This document shows, piece by piece, positions 25,501-32,987 of a DNA stretch of 64,000 nt. The stretch is from SB15 sp964639245 (GTDB taxonomy: Bacteria > Chloroflexota > Anaerolineae > Aggregatilineales > J027). Each line of letters begins with the position of its first letter. The stretch's first letter is position 1. The translations under genes and the position numbers were made by a program. A model generated the notes under the pieces. That model made no database searches and had not been told where the DNA came from. It saw only the letters and a program-made list of their open reading frames with translations. The stretch lies in NCBI GenBank assembly GCA_964639245.1, contig CAZXCU010000001.1, positions 124,001 through 188,000 of the forward strand, in the 5' to 3' direction.

Positions 25501-28500
25501 AGACAGCAGTTTTCATAATCGCCTAAAAATTGCTCTCCGCAATTATGTAAAACAACTCCATTGCCTACAAAGCTATGCGAGATGGGTTCAGTCAGGTCAA
25601 AAACATCCTCAACACCATCCACCGAAATAGATTCAATGGTCGCAGTGAAATTTTCTGGTGCTAAAGCAGTTTGCCAAATGTAGCTTTCCAAACTTGCCTG
25701 TAGGTCAGCCGATAAAAAGCCGATTTCATGAGCAAAAACTGCCAAATTGGACTCGCTGATAGCCAAACCTGAGTGTGTTTGTGTACTAACAATTCCAAAA
25801 TTGAGCAGGAGAATTTGGACGGCTTCCAAAACACTCATATCATGGGTTTTGAGCGTGATATTTTGCCCGAAAAGGCTGTTTTCTGTGAAAATAGTCTGTA
25901 AGAAACCACGTTGCATGGCTTCGTTGCCTTGCAAAATCTCATCTGCAACTGCTTCACGCTCTAAGATGGCTGTTTGACCATAGGCCAGAGTCTTGGCGGT
26001 CATTTGTCCTGCTAAAACACGACCTTCCTCAAGTGAACCTTCGACTCCAAAACCACCTTTGCGATTTAAAATATGAACGGAGACTCCCACTTGTAAATCT
26101 TTCAACGCCACCCAACCTTGGTCTGTCATGATGCGGTGGTCGGCGGTGGCACGAATTGCGTAACCTTCTTTGGTTTGCAAACGGTAAACTGTCTTTGTGC
26201 CTGTTTTGAAAACACGAGTCGAAGGAACGGTGGTGCGTTCTACGCCAAATCGCCCATCAAGAACCACTTCAAATTCGGTTTCGTCATCAAACAATTCCTG
26301 AGCGCGGCGCAAGCCTTTGGAAGTAAAAATGAGCGTATCGCCTGTGACACACGGATTGGTACTTTCCAGCTCATACAAATGAGGGACAGGATTTTCGCGG
26401 TTGGCGGTATCCAAGAACAGCACGCCCGGTTCGCCGTTATGATGGGCATATTCGACAATCATATCAAAAATTTCGCGGGCGCGAACGGTTTCCCAGACTG
26501 TGCCATCTTGCGGGTTGATTAAATCATAGGTGGTGTCATCTTCCACTGCCCGCATAAAGATATCGGTAATCCCGACGCTGATATTGAAATTTTCAATCGC
26601 GCCTTCCACCGATTTGCATTTGATAAAATCCCGTATATCGGGATGATCCACCCGCAAAACCGCCATATTTGCCCCACGACGAGAGTTTGAACTGACGATC
26701 CCATTGGCAAGATATTTGTGGACATCAGCCACTTCAAAATCCAGCGTGAGCGCTTCACCTGCATTTTCTACCGATTCAACATAGATGAACCAGACATCAT
26801 CTATAGATCGAGCATTTTCTGCAAACTCGATAAACTCTTCTTTCAAAATTTGATAGCCTGAGAGGGTAAGTTGTCTCTCGCCTCTTGCATAGCGTAATAA
26901 ACGACGGCGGAGGGATGGTTGGCTTGAGCGTAAATTTTTTCCACGTCCACGTTTATCAATTTGAGGAAGGGTTGTCGCTTCTAAAACAGGATGAATCCAG
27001 TAATTAGCAAATGGAAGCACATAGCTAACTTCACGCGAAAGGTCAGGAACGAAATTTACACAAGCCATGAAACGTGATTTTTCGTGACTCCCAACCAATT
27101 TCTGCCATATCTTAAGTCCCTCAAATGAATGAACCCGTAAACTCCACATTTGGGAATTACCGTAGCGGCTGTCACTGTGAGCAACTTGGCTAATACGAAC
27201 AGGGCAACCTAACCCGATTAGAAGCGTAGCGACTTCTCGAATTAAGTTTTCGGAACTACTGACCAGTTGTGGATAGCCATGCGAAACAGAGCCATCAGCT
27301 TCAAACAAGCCACGCAAAAAAGCAGCAACAATATGTGGTGGGCTTTGGCGAATGAGGCGAGGCACACGAACAAAAGCGCTATAGGGTTTTTCAAACCCAT
27401 TCATCAAAAGGAAGTTCTTCAAAGCGCGGTTATCTACAGTCAAAGTTACGGAAGCATCAGCTTGTTTTTGCTGAATATGAATATGTAAATTTTCGCCGAA
27501 TAAATGATGAATCAAATTAGGCATTTCATCCATCAAATAGCTAGTATGCGCTACTGCCACCCCTACTCGTTTATCGTCTTCACCAGAAGCGATAAAGCCA
27601 TCTCCCATCAAGTAACCAATGAAAAACGCAAGTTCTTCTTCTAAAACAGTGGGAAAATTAGGCATAACTTGATTGCCGTGTCGTTTAGAGGGCGCAGCAA
27701 GCGTTTGAATTTCACCCATGTGCTGGCCTAATTTGACCATGAGGGCATCGCCGGGTTGCAAGTCCTCAAAATGTTTCCAGACAGCCCCATGTTCGGTCAT
27801 CACTTGCAATTTATGATTCGGCGTACCTGTCAGTTCAATACCTGTATCGGTTTTGATTTTGAGAACAGGTGCCACACCATTGTTATAGCCTTGATAGGAG
27901 GGGTAAATGCCTTCATCTGTAGGTATCTGATACTCATGTGGCATCCATCCCCGCGCCTCATGTTGAATCATTTCATCAAGACGCAGCAAGCCTTTACTGG
28001 TGAAAATGAGGGTATCGGGTGTTAAGCATCCGCCCTGCGCGATTTCCCCAAAGGCTTGGTCGTAGACACGCAAGAAGCCGAGTGGCCCCGTCGCTGCCCC
28101 ATTAGAAGATTTAACCACTGACCCACGCGGGCGCAAACGGCTAAAGGAAAAGCCATTCCCACCGCCTGTTTGTTGAATCAAGGCCGCATTCCGCAGGGTC
28201 TGGAAAATTCCATCCGGGCTGCGTCCCATATCATCTTCGATAGGTAGCACAAAACAGTTATGAACAACCACACCCTCTGTAACATAGGTGTGGTCTTCAT
28301 CTACTTCACAGTTATAAACGGTACCATTGAAATGTTCAGCTGTAATTTCATGAATTTCAGAATAATCGTGGGTGGCTTCCAATTCAGCAACACCTGCGTA
28401 GGCCATTACAAGCACTTCTTGGGCAACTACAACTTTGTCCCCTACTTTTAGCTGGCCTGCTTTGACCCAACCTTGCGGGGTCAGAATAGGGTGTTCAGGC

Positions 28501-29024
28501 GTGACTTCCATGGTTGTGCCAAGTTGTTTGGTTTTTATCCGCAGTAGTTCGCCACTATAAGCCCGTTGAAATAATTCGGTCACAGGACGATAACGGCCTT
28601 CATGCGTGAGAACCCGATCCCCAATTTGCAAATCGGCAATGCGTTTCATGCCTTGCTCTGTCGTGACTCGCATATCCGCCGTGAAACACGCGGCAAGCTG
28701 TCCCAAAGGTGTCCCCGCCCCGGTGAAGGTCGGGCTGTTGGGGAAAAATCGTAATTCTGTTAATAAATCATAATATTTTCTAGCCCAATGGTTGACCGAT
28801 TCATCGGATTTGCCCAGTTCTTTATCGGCTAAGGCGACATGATAGGCCACCCGCCAGAACATTTCTTCCTCTGTTTCGGCAAGTGAACCATCCTCATTTT
28901 TGCGGATGTAGCGTTTTTGTAAGACAGTTCGCGCATTGTCTGTCAGCCCGATTTCACGCTGTAAATCCGGGGGGAGGGGGACTTTGCGGAACTCCTTTTT
29001 TTCCTCTGTTTTGTTGGCGACCAT
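22557..29024 (-). CDS. nrdJ: B12-dependent (class II) ribonucleotide reductase with four inteins
   Basis: 2155 residues from ATG 29024, which has AGGA 7 bases upstream; TTG 29084 and ATG 29042 lack such sites. Removing four in-frame inteins (113-256, 333-780, 892-1161, 1344-1781) leaves an 855-residue extein that reads as a standard NrdJ: LGQLAAC|FVLPIEDD, EIAQGG|SRRGANMAVL, ESTNP|CGEQ and VAPTG|TISTVSGCEGYGCEP. The extein then has a TSCPD-type region and a C-terminal zinc ribbon (CPEC...CQKCYSC). The enzyme reduces ribonucleotides using adenosylcobalamin, with a thiyl radical on the Cys of NPCGEQ. It lies 106 bases downstream of nrdR, likely one operon. Without splicing the enzyme cannot be active. 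Confidence 0.96.
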   Translation of the reverse strand: MVANKTEEKKEFRKVPLPPDLQREIGLTDNARTVLQKRYIRKNEDGSLAETEEEMFWRVAYHVALADKELGKSDESVNHWARKYYDLLTELRFFPNSPTFTGAGTPLGQLAACFTADMRVTTEQGMKRIADLQIGDRVLTHEGRYRPVTELFQRAYSGELLRIKTKQLGTTMEVTPEHPILTPQGWVKAGQLKVGDKVVVAQEVLVMAYAGVAELEATHDYSEIHEITAEHFNGTVYNCEVDEDHTYVTEGVVVHNCFVLPIEDDMGRSPDGIFQTLRNAALIQQTGGGNGFSFSRLRPRGSVVKSSNGAATGPLGFLRVYDQAFGEIAQGGCLTPDTLIFTSKGLLRLDEMIQHEARGWMPHEYQIPTDEGIYPSYQGYNNGVAPVLKIKTDTGIELTGTPNHKLQVMTEHGAVWKHFEDLQPGDALMVKLGQHMGEIQTLAAPSKRHGNQVMPNFPTVLEEELAFFIGYLMGDGFIASGEDDKRVGVAVAHTSYLMDEMPNLIHHLFGENLHIHIQQKQADASVTLTVDNRALKNFLLMNGFEKPYSAFVRVPRLIRQSPPHIVAAFLRGLFEADGSVSHGYPQLVSSSENLIREVATLLIGLGCPVRISQVAHSDSRYGNSQMWSLRVHSFEGLKIWQKLVGSHEKSRFMACVNFVPDLSREVSYVLPFANYWIHPVLEATTLPQIDKRGRGKNLRSSQPSLRRRLLRYARGERQLTLSGYQILKEEFIEFAENARSIDDVWFIYVESVENAGEALTLDFEVADVHKYLANGIVSSNSRRGANMAVLRVDHPDIRDFIKCKSVEGAIENFNISVGITDIFMRAVEDDTTYDLINPQDGTVWETVRAREIFDMIVEYAHHNGEPGVLFLDTANRENPVPHLYELESTNPCVTGDTLIFTSKGLRRAQELFDDETEFEVVLDGRFGVERTTVPSTRVFKTGTKTVYRLQTKEGYAIRATADHRIMTDQGWVALKDLQVGVSVHILNRKGGFGVEGSLEEGRVLAGQMTAKTLAYGQTAILEREAVADEILQGNEAMQRGFLQTIFTENSLFGQNITLKTHDMSVLEAVQILLLNFGIVSTQTHSGLAISESNLAVFAHEIGFLSADLQASLESYIWQTALAPENFTATIESISVDGVEDVFDLTEPISHSFVGNGVVLHNCGEQFLGDYENCCLGSVNLAQHYTPDGKVDWEKLQDSVETSTRFLDHVVTANAYVPSVPQLKEAADRVRRIGLGIMGLGDLMYAVGVRYGSKEGQEFASQIMEFVRYHTMKTSIDLAREYHPFPAIEGSRYDQNELQWTIPTPLVPHVTNWGRPKLDWKKIQRDLKKYGIRNGAQLTVAPTGCLIPGSLVVTDRGLLPIESLGNIRGQQWQDIQLNVASEGGIKPATQFYINGRDHTIKVTTQRGYKLQGTDKHRIRVWEDGIWVWRRMDELKPGMKVPLQANGLIGEPQPVLLNTTITTDFHASQVTLPKQMSPDLAYLVGFFMGDGSLKVRSLRFAVSDNATINRLTNLLESLFAAKVKVSTDNRSTKLVSVDVHSLNLVEFWRNNGFAKAKPTEEHTGKGYHPHIPMAVLQTNDAEIYRAFLAGLFDADGTVSQAHHLTWTTTNEQFHDQVKTMLLTLGILTTSDLQTTGLGQSIAYRLRTASADMSIKIAQQLTYLCRAMPSIPVSRRKTLGDTIPLTMNEFHKLQSVAELGLERQRVQSWRGNGLRVSRESLSNFVKAHHDELYTDGLHNFIECIDQPIFYDEIAFVEDGGWQDTYDISVPDTHAYLANGFISHNTISTVSGCEGYGCEPVFALAYIRYMVNNAGNSDDRIPLQYTSPLFQKALNEANLSEAQIKSIVEKVNNTGTCQNIPELPENIRNTFVVASDISVEEHIWMQAVMQAYVDNAISKTINAPATATEEDVAKAYMLGWKLGCKGLTVYVTGSRDKVVLETKETLEKKKQQEQAVEIPADASPLQIRMFNEDKKPRPRRLVGKTFRTETPAGTTYITINENGEGPGQPFEVFIHTAKAGSEVTAVAEAMGRILSYLLRLASPVSPHKRLQEVMRQLKGIGGDSPLGFGPNRVRSLPDGLSQIFEEYLNETAEAAKQSESEPSPYKTSQQPMLIKETSTLKVNGSKKTPLGDLCPECGAATLVYEEGCQKCYSCGFSKC
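23682..24995 (-). mobile_element. NrdJ intein 4 with LAGLIDADG endonuclease (PTG|TIS site)
   Basis: 438 residues, Cys1 to Asn438. Splicing blocks: N-terminal CLIPGSLVVTDRGLLPIESL, block B with GTDKHRI, and C-terminal block F/G ending AYLANGFISHN followed by +1 Thr. Two LAGLIDADG motifs, LVGFFMGDG and FLAGLFDADG, keep their acidic residues, so the homing endonuclease may be active. The insertion splits the phosphate-binding PTGTIS loop of the reductase. Confidence 0.95.
25542..26351 (-). mobile_element. NrdJ intein 3 with decayed endonuclease (NP|CGEQ site)
   Basis: 270 residues, Cys1 to Asn270. Splicing blocks are intact: CVTGDTLIFTSKGLRRAQEL, block B ATADHRI and C-terminal SFVGNGVVLHN. The middle is about 130 residues. 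It retains GFLQTIFTENSLFG, which aligns with the second LAGLIDADG helix but has Glu-Asn instead of Ala-Asp, and no first motif is visible. The +1 residue is the Cys of NPCGEQ, the thiyl-radical cysteine of the enzyme. Confidence 0.92.
26685..28028 (-). mobile_element. NrdJ intein 2 with LAGLIDADG endonuclease (GG|SRRGAN site)
   Basis: 448 residues, Cys1 to Asn448. Block A is CLTPDTLIFTSKGLLRLDEM, block B GTPNHKL. Two LAGLIDADG motifs, FIGYLMGDG and FLRGLFEADG, keep their Asp residues. The C-terminus reads YLANGIVSSN followed by +1 Ser, so the penultimate residue is Ser where His is usual. Its first 15 residues resemble those of intein 3 (DTLIFTSKGL shared), suggesting common origin. Confidence 0.93.
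28257..28688 (-). mobile_element. NrdJ intein 1, mini-intein (LAA|CFVLP site)
   Basis: 144 residues, Cys1 to Asn144, with no endonuclease domain. Block A begins CFTADMRVTTEQGMKRIADL, block B contains TPEHPILTPQGW, and the C-terminus is HTYVTEGVVVHN with the usual His-Asn. The +1 residue is Cys of CFVLP, which corresponds by position to the N-terminal redox-active cysteine of the reductase active site. Confidence 0.93.
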
Positions 29025-29130
29025 TGTGCTTCCTTTGCTCATTTGTGAATCACGAACATTAAATTCACCCCTTGATACCTTCAACTATCAGGGAGCGAAA
29101 AAGTATAAACTTGTCGAACAATGAACGCTG

Positions 29131-29625
29131 TTAGCGTTCGATGGGTGTTTCGCGCTCTATGCGCTGTGCTTGTTGTTCCTGTAGGAGTTTATCAGTTTCT
29201 GCCCGGACACTCTCGAGGTTGTCCAGTCTCAAATACACAATTGCATACCGGATATACGCGATGGGGTCGAGTTCTTTAATCCCCTGTACCACCATATCGC
29301 CTACCACACGACTCGGAATTTCATCTTGTCCTAAGGCACGAACTTGGCTTTCGATGCGGTCTACCATACGGTTAATTTCCGCCGCCGAAACAGGCCGTTT
29401 GGCACAGGCCAAGCGAATTCCACGTACCACCTTATCGCGGTCAAAATCTTCCCGTTCACCGTTGCTTTTGACGACCAACGGCGTTACCACGGTGGGACGT
29501 TCAACCGTATTAAAGCGCTTGTCACATGCGTTACAGTGCCGCCGCCGACGGGTGCCTCCCTCCACTTCAGGGGTGGTATCTATTACGTAGGACTCGCCTA
29601 CTGTTCCACAGTGAGGACACTTCAT
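29131..29625 (-). CDS. nrdR: Transcriptional repressor NrdR
   Basis: 164 residues. The N-terminal zinc ribbon (CPHC ... CNAC with RRRRHC) is followed by an ATP-cone domain (about 48-138, from VVKSNGEREDFDRDKVVRGI). This is full-length NrdR with a C-terminal charged extension of about 15 residues. NrdR senses ATP/dATP and represses ribonucleotide reductase genes through paired NrdR boxes. It is the first gene before nrdJ on the same strand, and two matched palindromes lie upstream. A 7-bp hairpin (29123-29139) overlaps its stop codon. Confidence 0.97.
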   Translation of the reverse strand: MKCPHCGTVGESYVIDTTPEVEGGTRRRRHCNACDKRFNTVERPTVVTPLVVKSNGEREDFDRDKVVRGIRLACAKRPVSAAEINRMVDRIESQVRALGQDEIPSRVVGDMVVQGIKELDPIAYIRYAIVYLRLDNLESVRAETDKLLQEQQAQRIERETPIER

Positions 29626-29717
29626 GTCGGTTGCAATTTCCTACAGCTATACGAATGGAACAGATGTCCCTAGTACAGATTCCCAAGCCAGCCAAATTCG
29701 TGAATTTTGGCACACAT

Positions 29718-29765
29718 CCCCCATATATGGGGGTTTCTTATGTTGCTCACCCCCATATATGGGGG
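29718..29765 (-). promoter_or_regulatory. Paired palindromes, candidate NrdR boxes
   Basis: CCCCCATATATGGGGG occurs twice, at 29718-29733 and 29750-29765, centres 32 bases apart (about three helical turns). Known NrdR boxes are 16-bp palindromes with an ATATAT core in tandem at about this spacing, but usually with ACAC/GTGT arms. The location, 93-140 bases before the nrdR start, supports autoregulation of nrdR-nrdJ. The arms differ from consensus, so assignment rests on geometry and core. Confidence 0.75.
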
Positions 29766-29859
29766 TTGGTTACTTTTATTCTGCCACAGTATAACTCAGA
29801 AAACCGATTGTGTTGGTTAGAATTTTGTTTCAGTACAAAGTTTTAAGGAAAGGTTAAAT

Positions 29860-29887
29860 TTGACAACGGGGTGGGATTTTTTATAAT
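29860..29887 (+). promoter_or_regulatory. Near-consensus promoter of the TetR-fadN operon
   Basis: TTGACA (29860-29865) and TATAAT (29882-29887) with a 16-base spacer; start codon GTG at 29928. Confidence 0.85.
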
Positions 29888-29905
29888 CAAACCACTATTT
29901 GATTA
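29884..29905 (+). promoter_or_regulatory. Candidate TetR operator
   Basis: A perfect inverted repeat with 8-base arms, TAATCAAA (29884-29891) and TTTGATTA (29898-29905), around a 6-base centre. It overlaps the -10 element and the expected transcription start, an ideal site for repression by the TetR protein encoded just downstream. Confidence 0.7.
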
Positions 29906-29927
29906 CCTACCTTGAGTGTAAAAAAAC

Positions 29928-30527
29928 GTGGCACGCAAACCTGCTGAACAAACTGTCTCCCGCGAAGCGATTTTACTGGCGGCGGCGGCTGTCTTTCATG
30001 AGAAAGGCTACCATCGCGCCAAAATGGAAGATATTGCCGCCGAAGTCAGTTTAACGGCGGGCAGTCTTTACCACCACTTCCCCGAAGGCAAACAGGAAAT
30101 CCTCTTAGCCGTTCTGAATGAAGGCATCGAAAGTGTAGCGACTCAAGTGGAGGAGGTCATTGCCTCGGAGATGTCCTCCGAAGAAAAGCTCCGCCGCGTG
30201 GTGGGGCTGCATATTACCAGCCTAACGGGAAATATTTCAATAGCGACGGCGCTGGTTTTTGAAATCCGCACCATGCTCGATATTCCCGAAGTCCGCGAGG
30301 CATACACTGCCCACCGGGATAAGTTTGAAAAAAATCTGCGTAGAATCGTGCAAGAAGGGGTGGAACAAGGCGTTTTTTGTCCGGTGGATGTCAAACTTTT
30401 TGTACGGATGATTCTGGGGGCGCAAAACTGGGTTGGGGTGTGGTATCGCCCCGAAGGAACCCTGACAGGTCAGGAAATCGCTGACCAGATGGCAACATGG
30501 TTTATCAAGGCCTTGAAAGCAAATTAG
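29928..30527 (+). CDS. TetR/AcrR family regulator
   Basis: 199 residues from a GTG start. The helix-turn-helix domain is at about 12-58 (AAAVFHEKGYHRAKMEDIAA, then LTAGSLYHHFPEGK). The C-terminal ligand/dimer domain resembles those of acyl-CoA-responsive TetR proteins (tetR_C type), but no ligand residues can be assigned. The fadN-type gene starts 15 bases downstream, so a role in controlling fatty-acid degradation, as with FadR of Bacillus, is a reasonable inference. A palindrome overlaps its own promoter. Confidence 0.9.
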   Translation: MARKPAEQTVSREAILLAAAAVFHEKGYHRAKMEDIAAEVSLTAGSLYHHFPEGKQEILLAVLNEGIESVATQVEEVIASEMSSEEKLRRVVGLHITSLTGNISIATALVFEIRTMLDIPEVREAYTAHRDKFEKNLRRIVQEGVEQGVFCPVDVKLFVRMILGAQNWVGVWYRPEGTLTGQEIADQMATWFIKALKAN

Positions 30528-30542
30528 GAGAGATTTTTAACA

Positions 30543-32942
30543 ATGGGTTATCAGATTAATAAAGTTGGCATTATCGGGTCGGGGACGATGGGGAGTGGTA
30601 TCGGGGCGCTGCTGGCTGGGATTGGTGTGCCAGTGGTGCTGCTAGATATTCCTGCCCCAGAGACGCAACCCGGCGACAAAAAACGCAACAGCATTGTCCA
30701 AGGGGGGATTGACCGTCTCAAAAAATCCAAACCTGCTCAGTTGTTTGAAGACAGTGATTTGAATTTGTTTACGACGGGCAATCTGGATGATGATTTGCAA
30801 CTGCTTGCCGATTGCGATTGGATTGTGGAGGTCATCGTCGAACGGCTGGATGTTAAACAGCAGTTGATGGAAAAATTAGAAAAAATCCGCCGTCCACAGG
30901 CGATTATTACCTCCAATACGTCTGGCTTGAGCATCAATGCGATTGCGGAAGGGCGCAGCGAAGAATTTCAGCGGCACTTTCTGGGAACTCATTTTTTTAA
31001 TCCGCCCCGTTACCTGAAACTGCTGGAAATTATCCCCCATGCCAAAACTGACCCGGCATTGATTGACTTTTTTATGGATTACGGGTCGCGGGTACTCGGT
31101 AAAGGGACAGTGTTAGCCAAAGATACCCCGAATTTCATTGGCAACCGCTTTATGAGCATTGTGGGCATGATGGCGATGAATTACGCGATTGACCACCAAT
31201 TCACGGCAGAAGAAGTCGATGCCATCACCGGCCCCCTGATTGGGCATCCCAAAAGCGCCACCTTCCGTCTCAATGACGTGGTGGGGGTGGATATTGCCTA
31301 TCATGTTGCCCAGAATCTCTACGATGCGATTCCCGATGATGCGTGGCGGGAAGTGCTAAAACATGCAGGCACACAAAAAGTCTTTGATTTCTTGATGCAG
31401 AATAAATTTTTGGGCAGCAAAACCGGTCAGGGCTTTTTCAAAACGGTTAAAGGGGCGGGCGGCGAGAAAGAATTCTGGCATCTTGGGTTGCAAGATTTAG
31501 AATACAAAGCGCCGGAAAAAGTACGTTTTGAGAGCGTGGGTAAACACCGCAAAATTGAGGATACTGGCGCACGCATCAAAGCGCTCATCCATGAATCTGA
31601 CCGTGCTGCCGATTATTTGTGGCATTTGCACGCGGGATTTTTGGCGTATGCTGCCGCGAAATTGGGCGAAATTACCGATGATATTGTCAGTGTGGACAAC
31701 GCCAACAAATGGGGTTTCGGGCATGAACTGGGCCCATTTGAAATCTGGGATGCCATCGGGGTTGAAGAAGCGGCTGCTCGCATGGAAAAAGACAATTATC
31801 CGGTTGCTGGGTGGGTCAAGGAAATGCTCGCGGCGGGCTACGCGACCTTCTATCAGTATGATGCAAATGGGGTCAAAGTTGGCTTTTATGACCCGCGTGT
31901 CGGCAGCTATGTTGCTCTGCCCAAAGACCCGAACCAGATTGTGATTGCCCATGTGAAAAATGACAAAAGCAAAATCGTTGACCGGAACATGGGGGCCTCA
32001 TTGGTGGATTTGGGGGATGGCGTGGCGTTGCTGGAATTCCATTCCAAAATGAATGCGCTGGATGATGACATTGTAAAAATGGGGTACAAGGCGCTGGAAC
32101 GGCTGCAATCCGATTTTGACGGGTTGGTGATTGGCAACGATGGTGAAAATTTCTCTGTGGGTGCGAATATCATGCTGCTGGTGATGGCTGCCGCACAGGG
32201 CGCGATGGATCAGGTCGAAGAAATTATCCGCATGGGGCAAAATCTGTCCCAAGCGCTGCGCTATTCTAAAAAGCCGGTGGTGACTGCGCCGTTTAATCGC
32301 TGCTTGGGTGGCGGGGCTGAAATGGCGATGTCCGGTTGGAAGACTGTTGCTCACGCCGAAAGTTATATCGGGTTGGTCGAAGTCGGTGTGGGGCTGATTC
32401 CGGGCTGGACAGGCAACAAGGAACTGCTGCGCCGGATTGTCAATCCGGTCATGGAAAGTTCAGAAAACGCGAGTGTGCTGCCCCATTTGCAAAAAGTGTT
32501 TGAACTCATCGGGTTAGCCAAAGTGTCTGCCAGCGCCATGGAAGCCCGCGAGATGGGCTTTTTGACCAAACAGGATCGTATCGTGATGAATCGTGACCAT
32601 CTGCTGGCGGAAGCCAAAAAAGAAGTGCTGGCCTTGATTGAAAGCGGCGCGGCTGCCCCTGAACCGGGCATGATTTATGCCGCCGGACGGGATGCGCTGG
32701 CGGTGTTGAATGTGGGCATCTGGCAGCTTCACGAAGGCCTCTATGCAAGCGAATATGATATGCACATTGGCAAGAATCTGGCCTATGTGCTGACGGGTGG
32801 GGATTTGAGCGTGCCGCAGTGGGTTCCCGAACAATATTTCCTTGATTTGGAGCGCGAAGTTTTCCTTGAATTAGTGAAAAATGAGAAAACGATGGCACGG
32901 ATTCAGCATATGCTGGAAACGGGCAAACCGCTTCGGAATTAA
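30543..32942 (+). CDS. fadN: 3-hydroxyacyl-CoA dehydrogenase / enoyl-CoA hydratase, FadN type
   Basis: 799 residues, close to Bacillus FadN. The N-terminal Rossmann fold starts at GIIGSGTMGSGIGALLAG and continues through the HCDH domain (THFFNPPRYLKLLEIIP, then NFIGNRF). The C-terminal third is an enoyl-CoA hydratase/crotonase domain (VALLEFHSKMNALDDDIVK; oxyanion region NDGENFSVGANIMLL; CLGGGAEMAMSG). The order HCDH first, ECH last is the FadN layout, opposite to FadB. It carries out hydration and oxidation steps of beta-oxidation. AGGAGA lies upstream. No thiolase or acyl-CoA dehydrogenase follows here, so those partners must be elsewhere. Confidence 0.92.
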   Translation: MGYQINKVGIIGSGTMGSGIGALLAGIGVPVVLLDIPAPETQPGDKKRNSIVQGGIDRLKKSKPAQLFEDSDLNLFTTGNLDDDLQLLADCDWIVEVIVERLDVKQQLMEKLEKIRRPQAIITSNTSGLSINAIAEGRSEEFQRHFLGTHFFNPPRYLKLLEIIPHAKTDPALIDFFMDYGSRVLGKGTVLAKDTPNFIGNRFMSIVGMMAMNYAIDHQFTAEEVDAITGPLIGHPKSATFRLNDVVGVDIAYHVAQNLYDAIPDDAWREVLKHAGTQKVFDFLMQNKFLGSKTGQGFFKTVKGAGGEKEFWHLGLQDLEYKAPEKVRFESVGKHRKIEDTGARIKALIHESDRAADYLWHLHAGFLAYAAAKLGEITDDIVSVDNANKWGFGHELGPFEIWDAIGVEEAAARMEKDNYPVAGWVKEMLAAGYATFYQYDANGVKVGFYDPRVGSYVALPKDPNQIVIAHVKNDKSKIVDRNMGASLVDLGDGVALLEFHSKMNALDDDIVKMGYKALERLQSDFDGLVIGNDGENFSVGANIMLLVMAAAQGAMDQVEEIIRMGQNLSQALRYSKKPVVTAPFNRCLGGGAEMAMSGWKTVAHAESYIGLVEVGVGLIPGWTGNKELLRRIVNPVMESSENASVLPHLQKVFELIGLAKVSASAMEAREMGFLTKQDRIVMNRDHLLAEAKKEVLALIESGAAAPEPGMIYAAGRDALAVLNVGIWQLHEGLYASEYDMHIGKNLAYVLTGGDLSVPQWVPEQYFLDLEREVFLELVKNEKTMARIQHMLETGKPLRN

Positions 32943-32964
32943 AAGAACATTTCAGCTAGGTAAA

Positions 32965-32987
32965 GACAGGGGGTTATGCCCCTTGTC
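32965..32987. terminator. Hairpin between convergent genes
   Basis: GACAGGGGG (32965-32973) pairs with CCCCTTGTC (32979-32987) with one G-U wobble. T-tracts on both sides are poor, so it is only a weak terminator candidate. Confidence 0.4.

Noticed and set aside
22557..29084. Reading the inserts in nrdJ as group I/II introns or IS elements
   Set aside because: All four are in frame, begin with Cys, end with Asn and have intein splicing blocks, so they are protein-level inserts.
29025..29084. TTG at 29084 or ATG at 29042 as the nrdJ start
   Set aside because: Neither has a ribosome binding site, while ATG 29024 has AGGA at good spacing.
29718..29765. Palindromes upstream of nrdR as terminators
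   Set aside because: Neither has a loop or T-tract and they lie upstream of both divergent genes; paired operators fit better.
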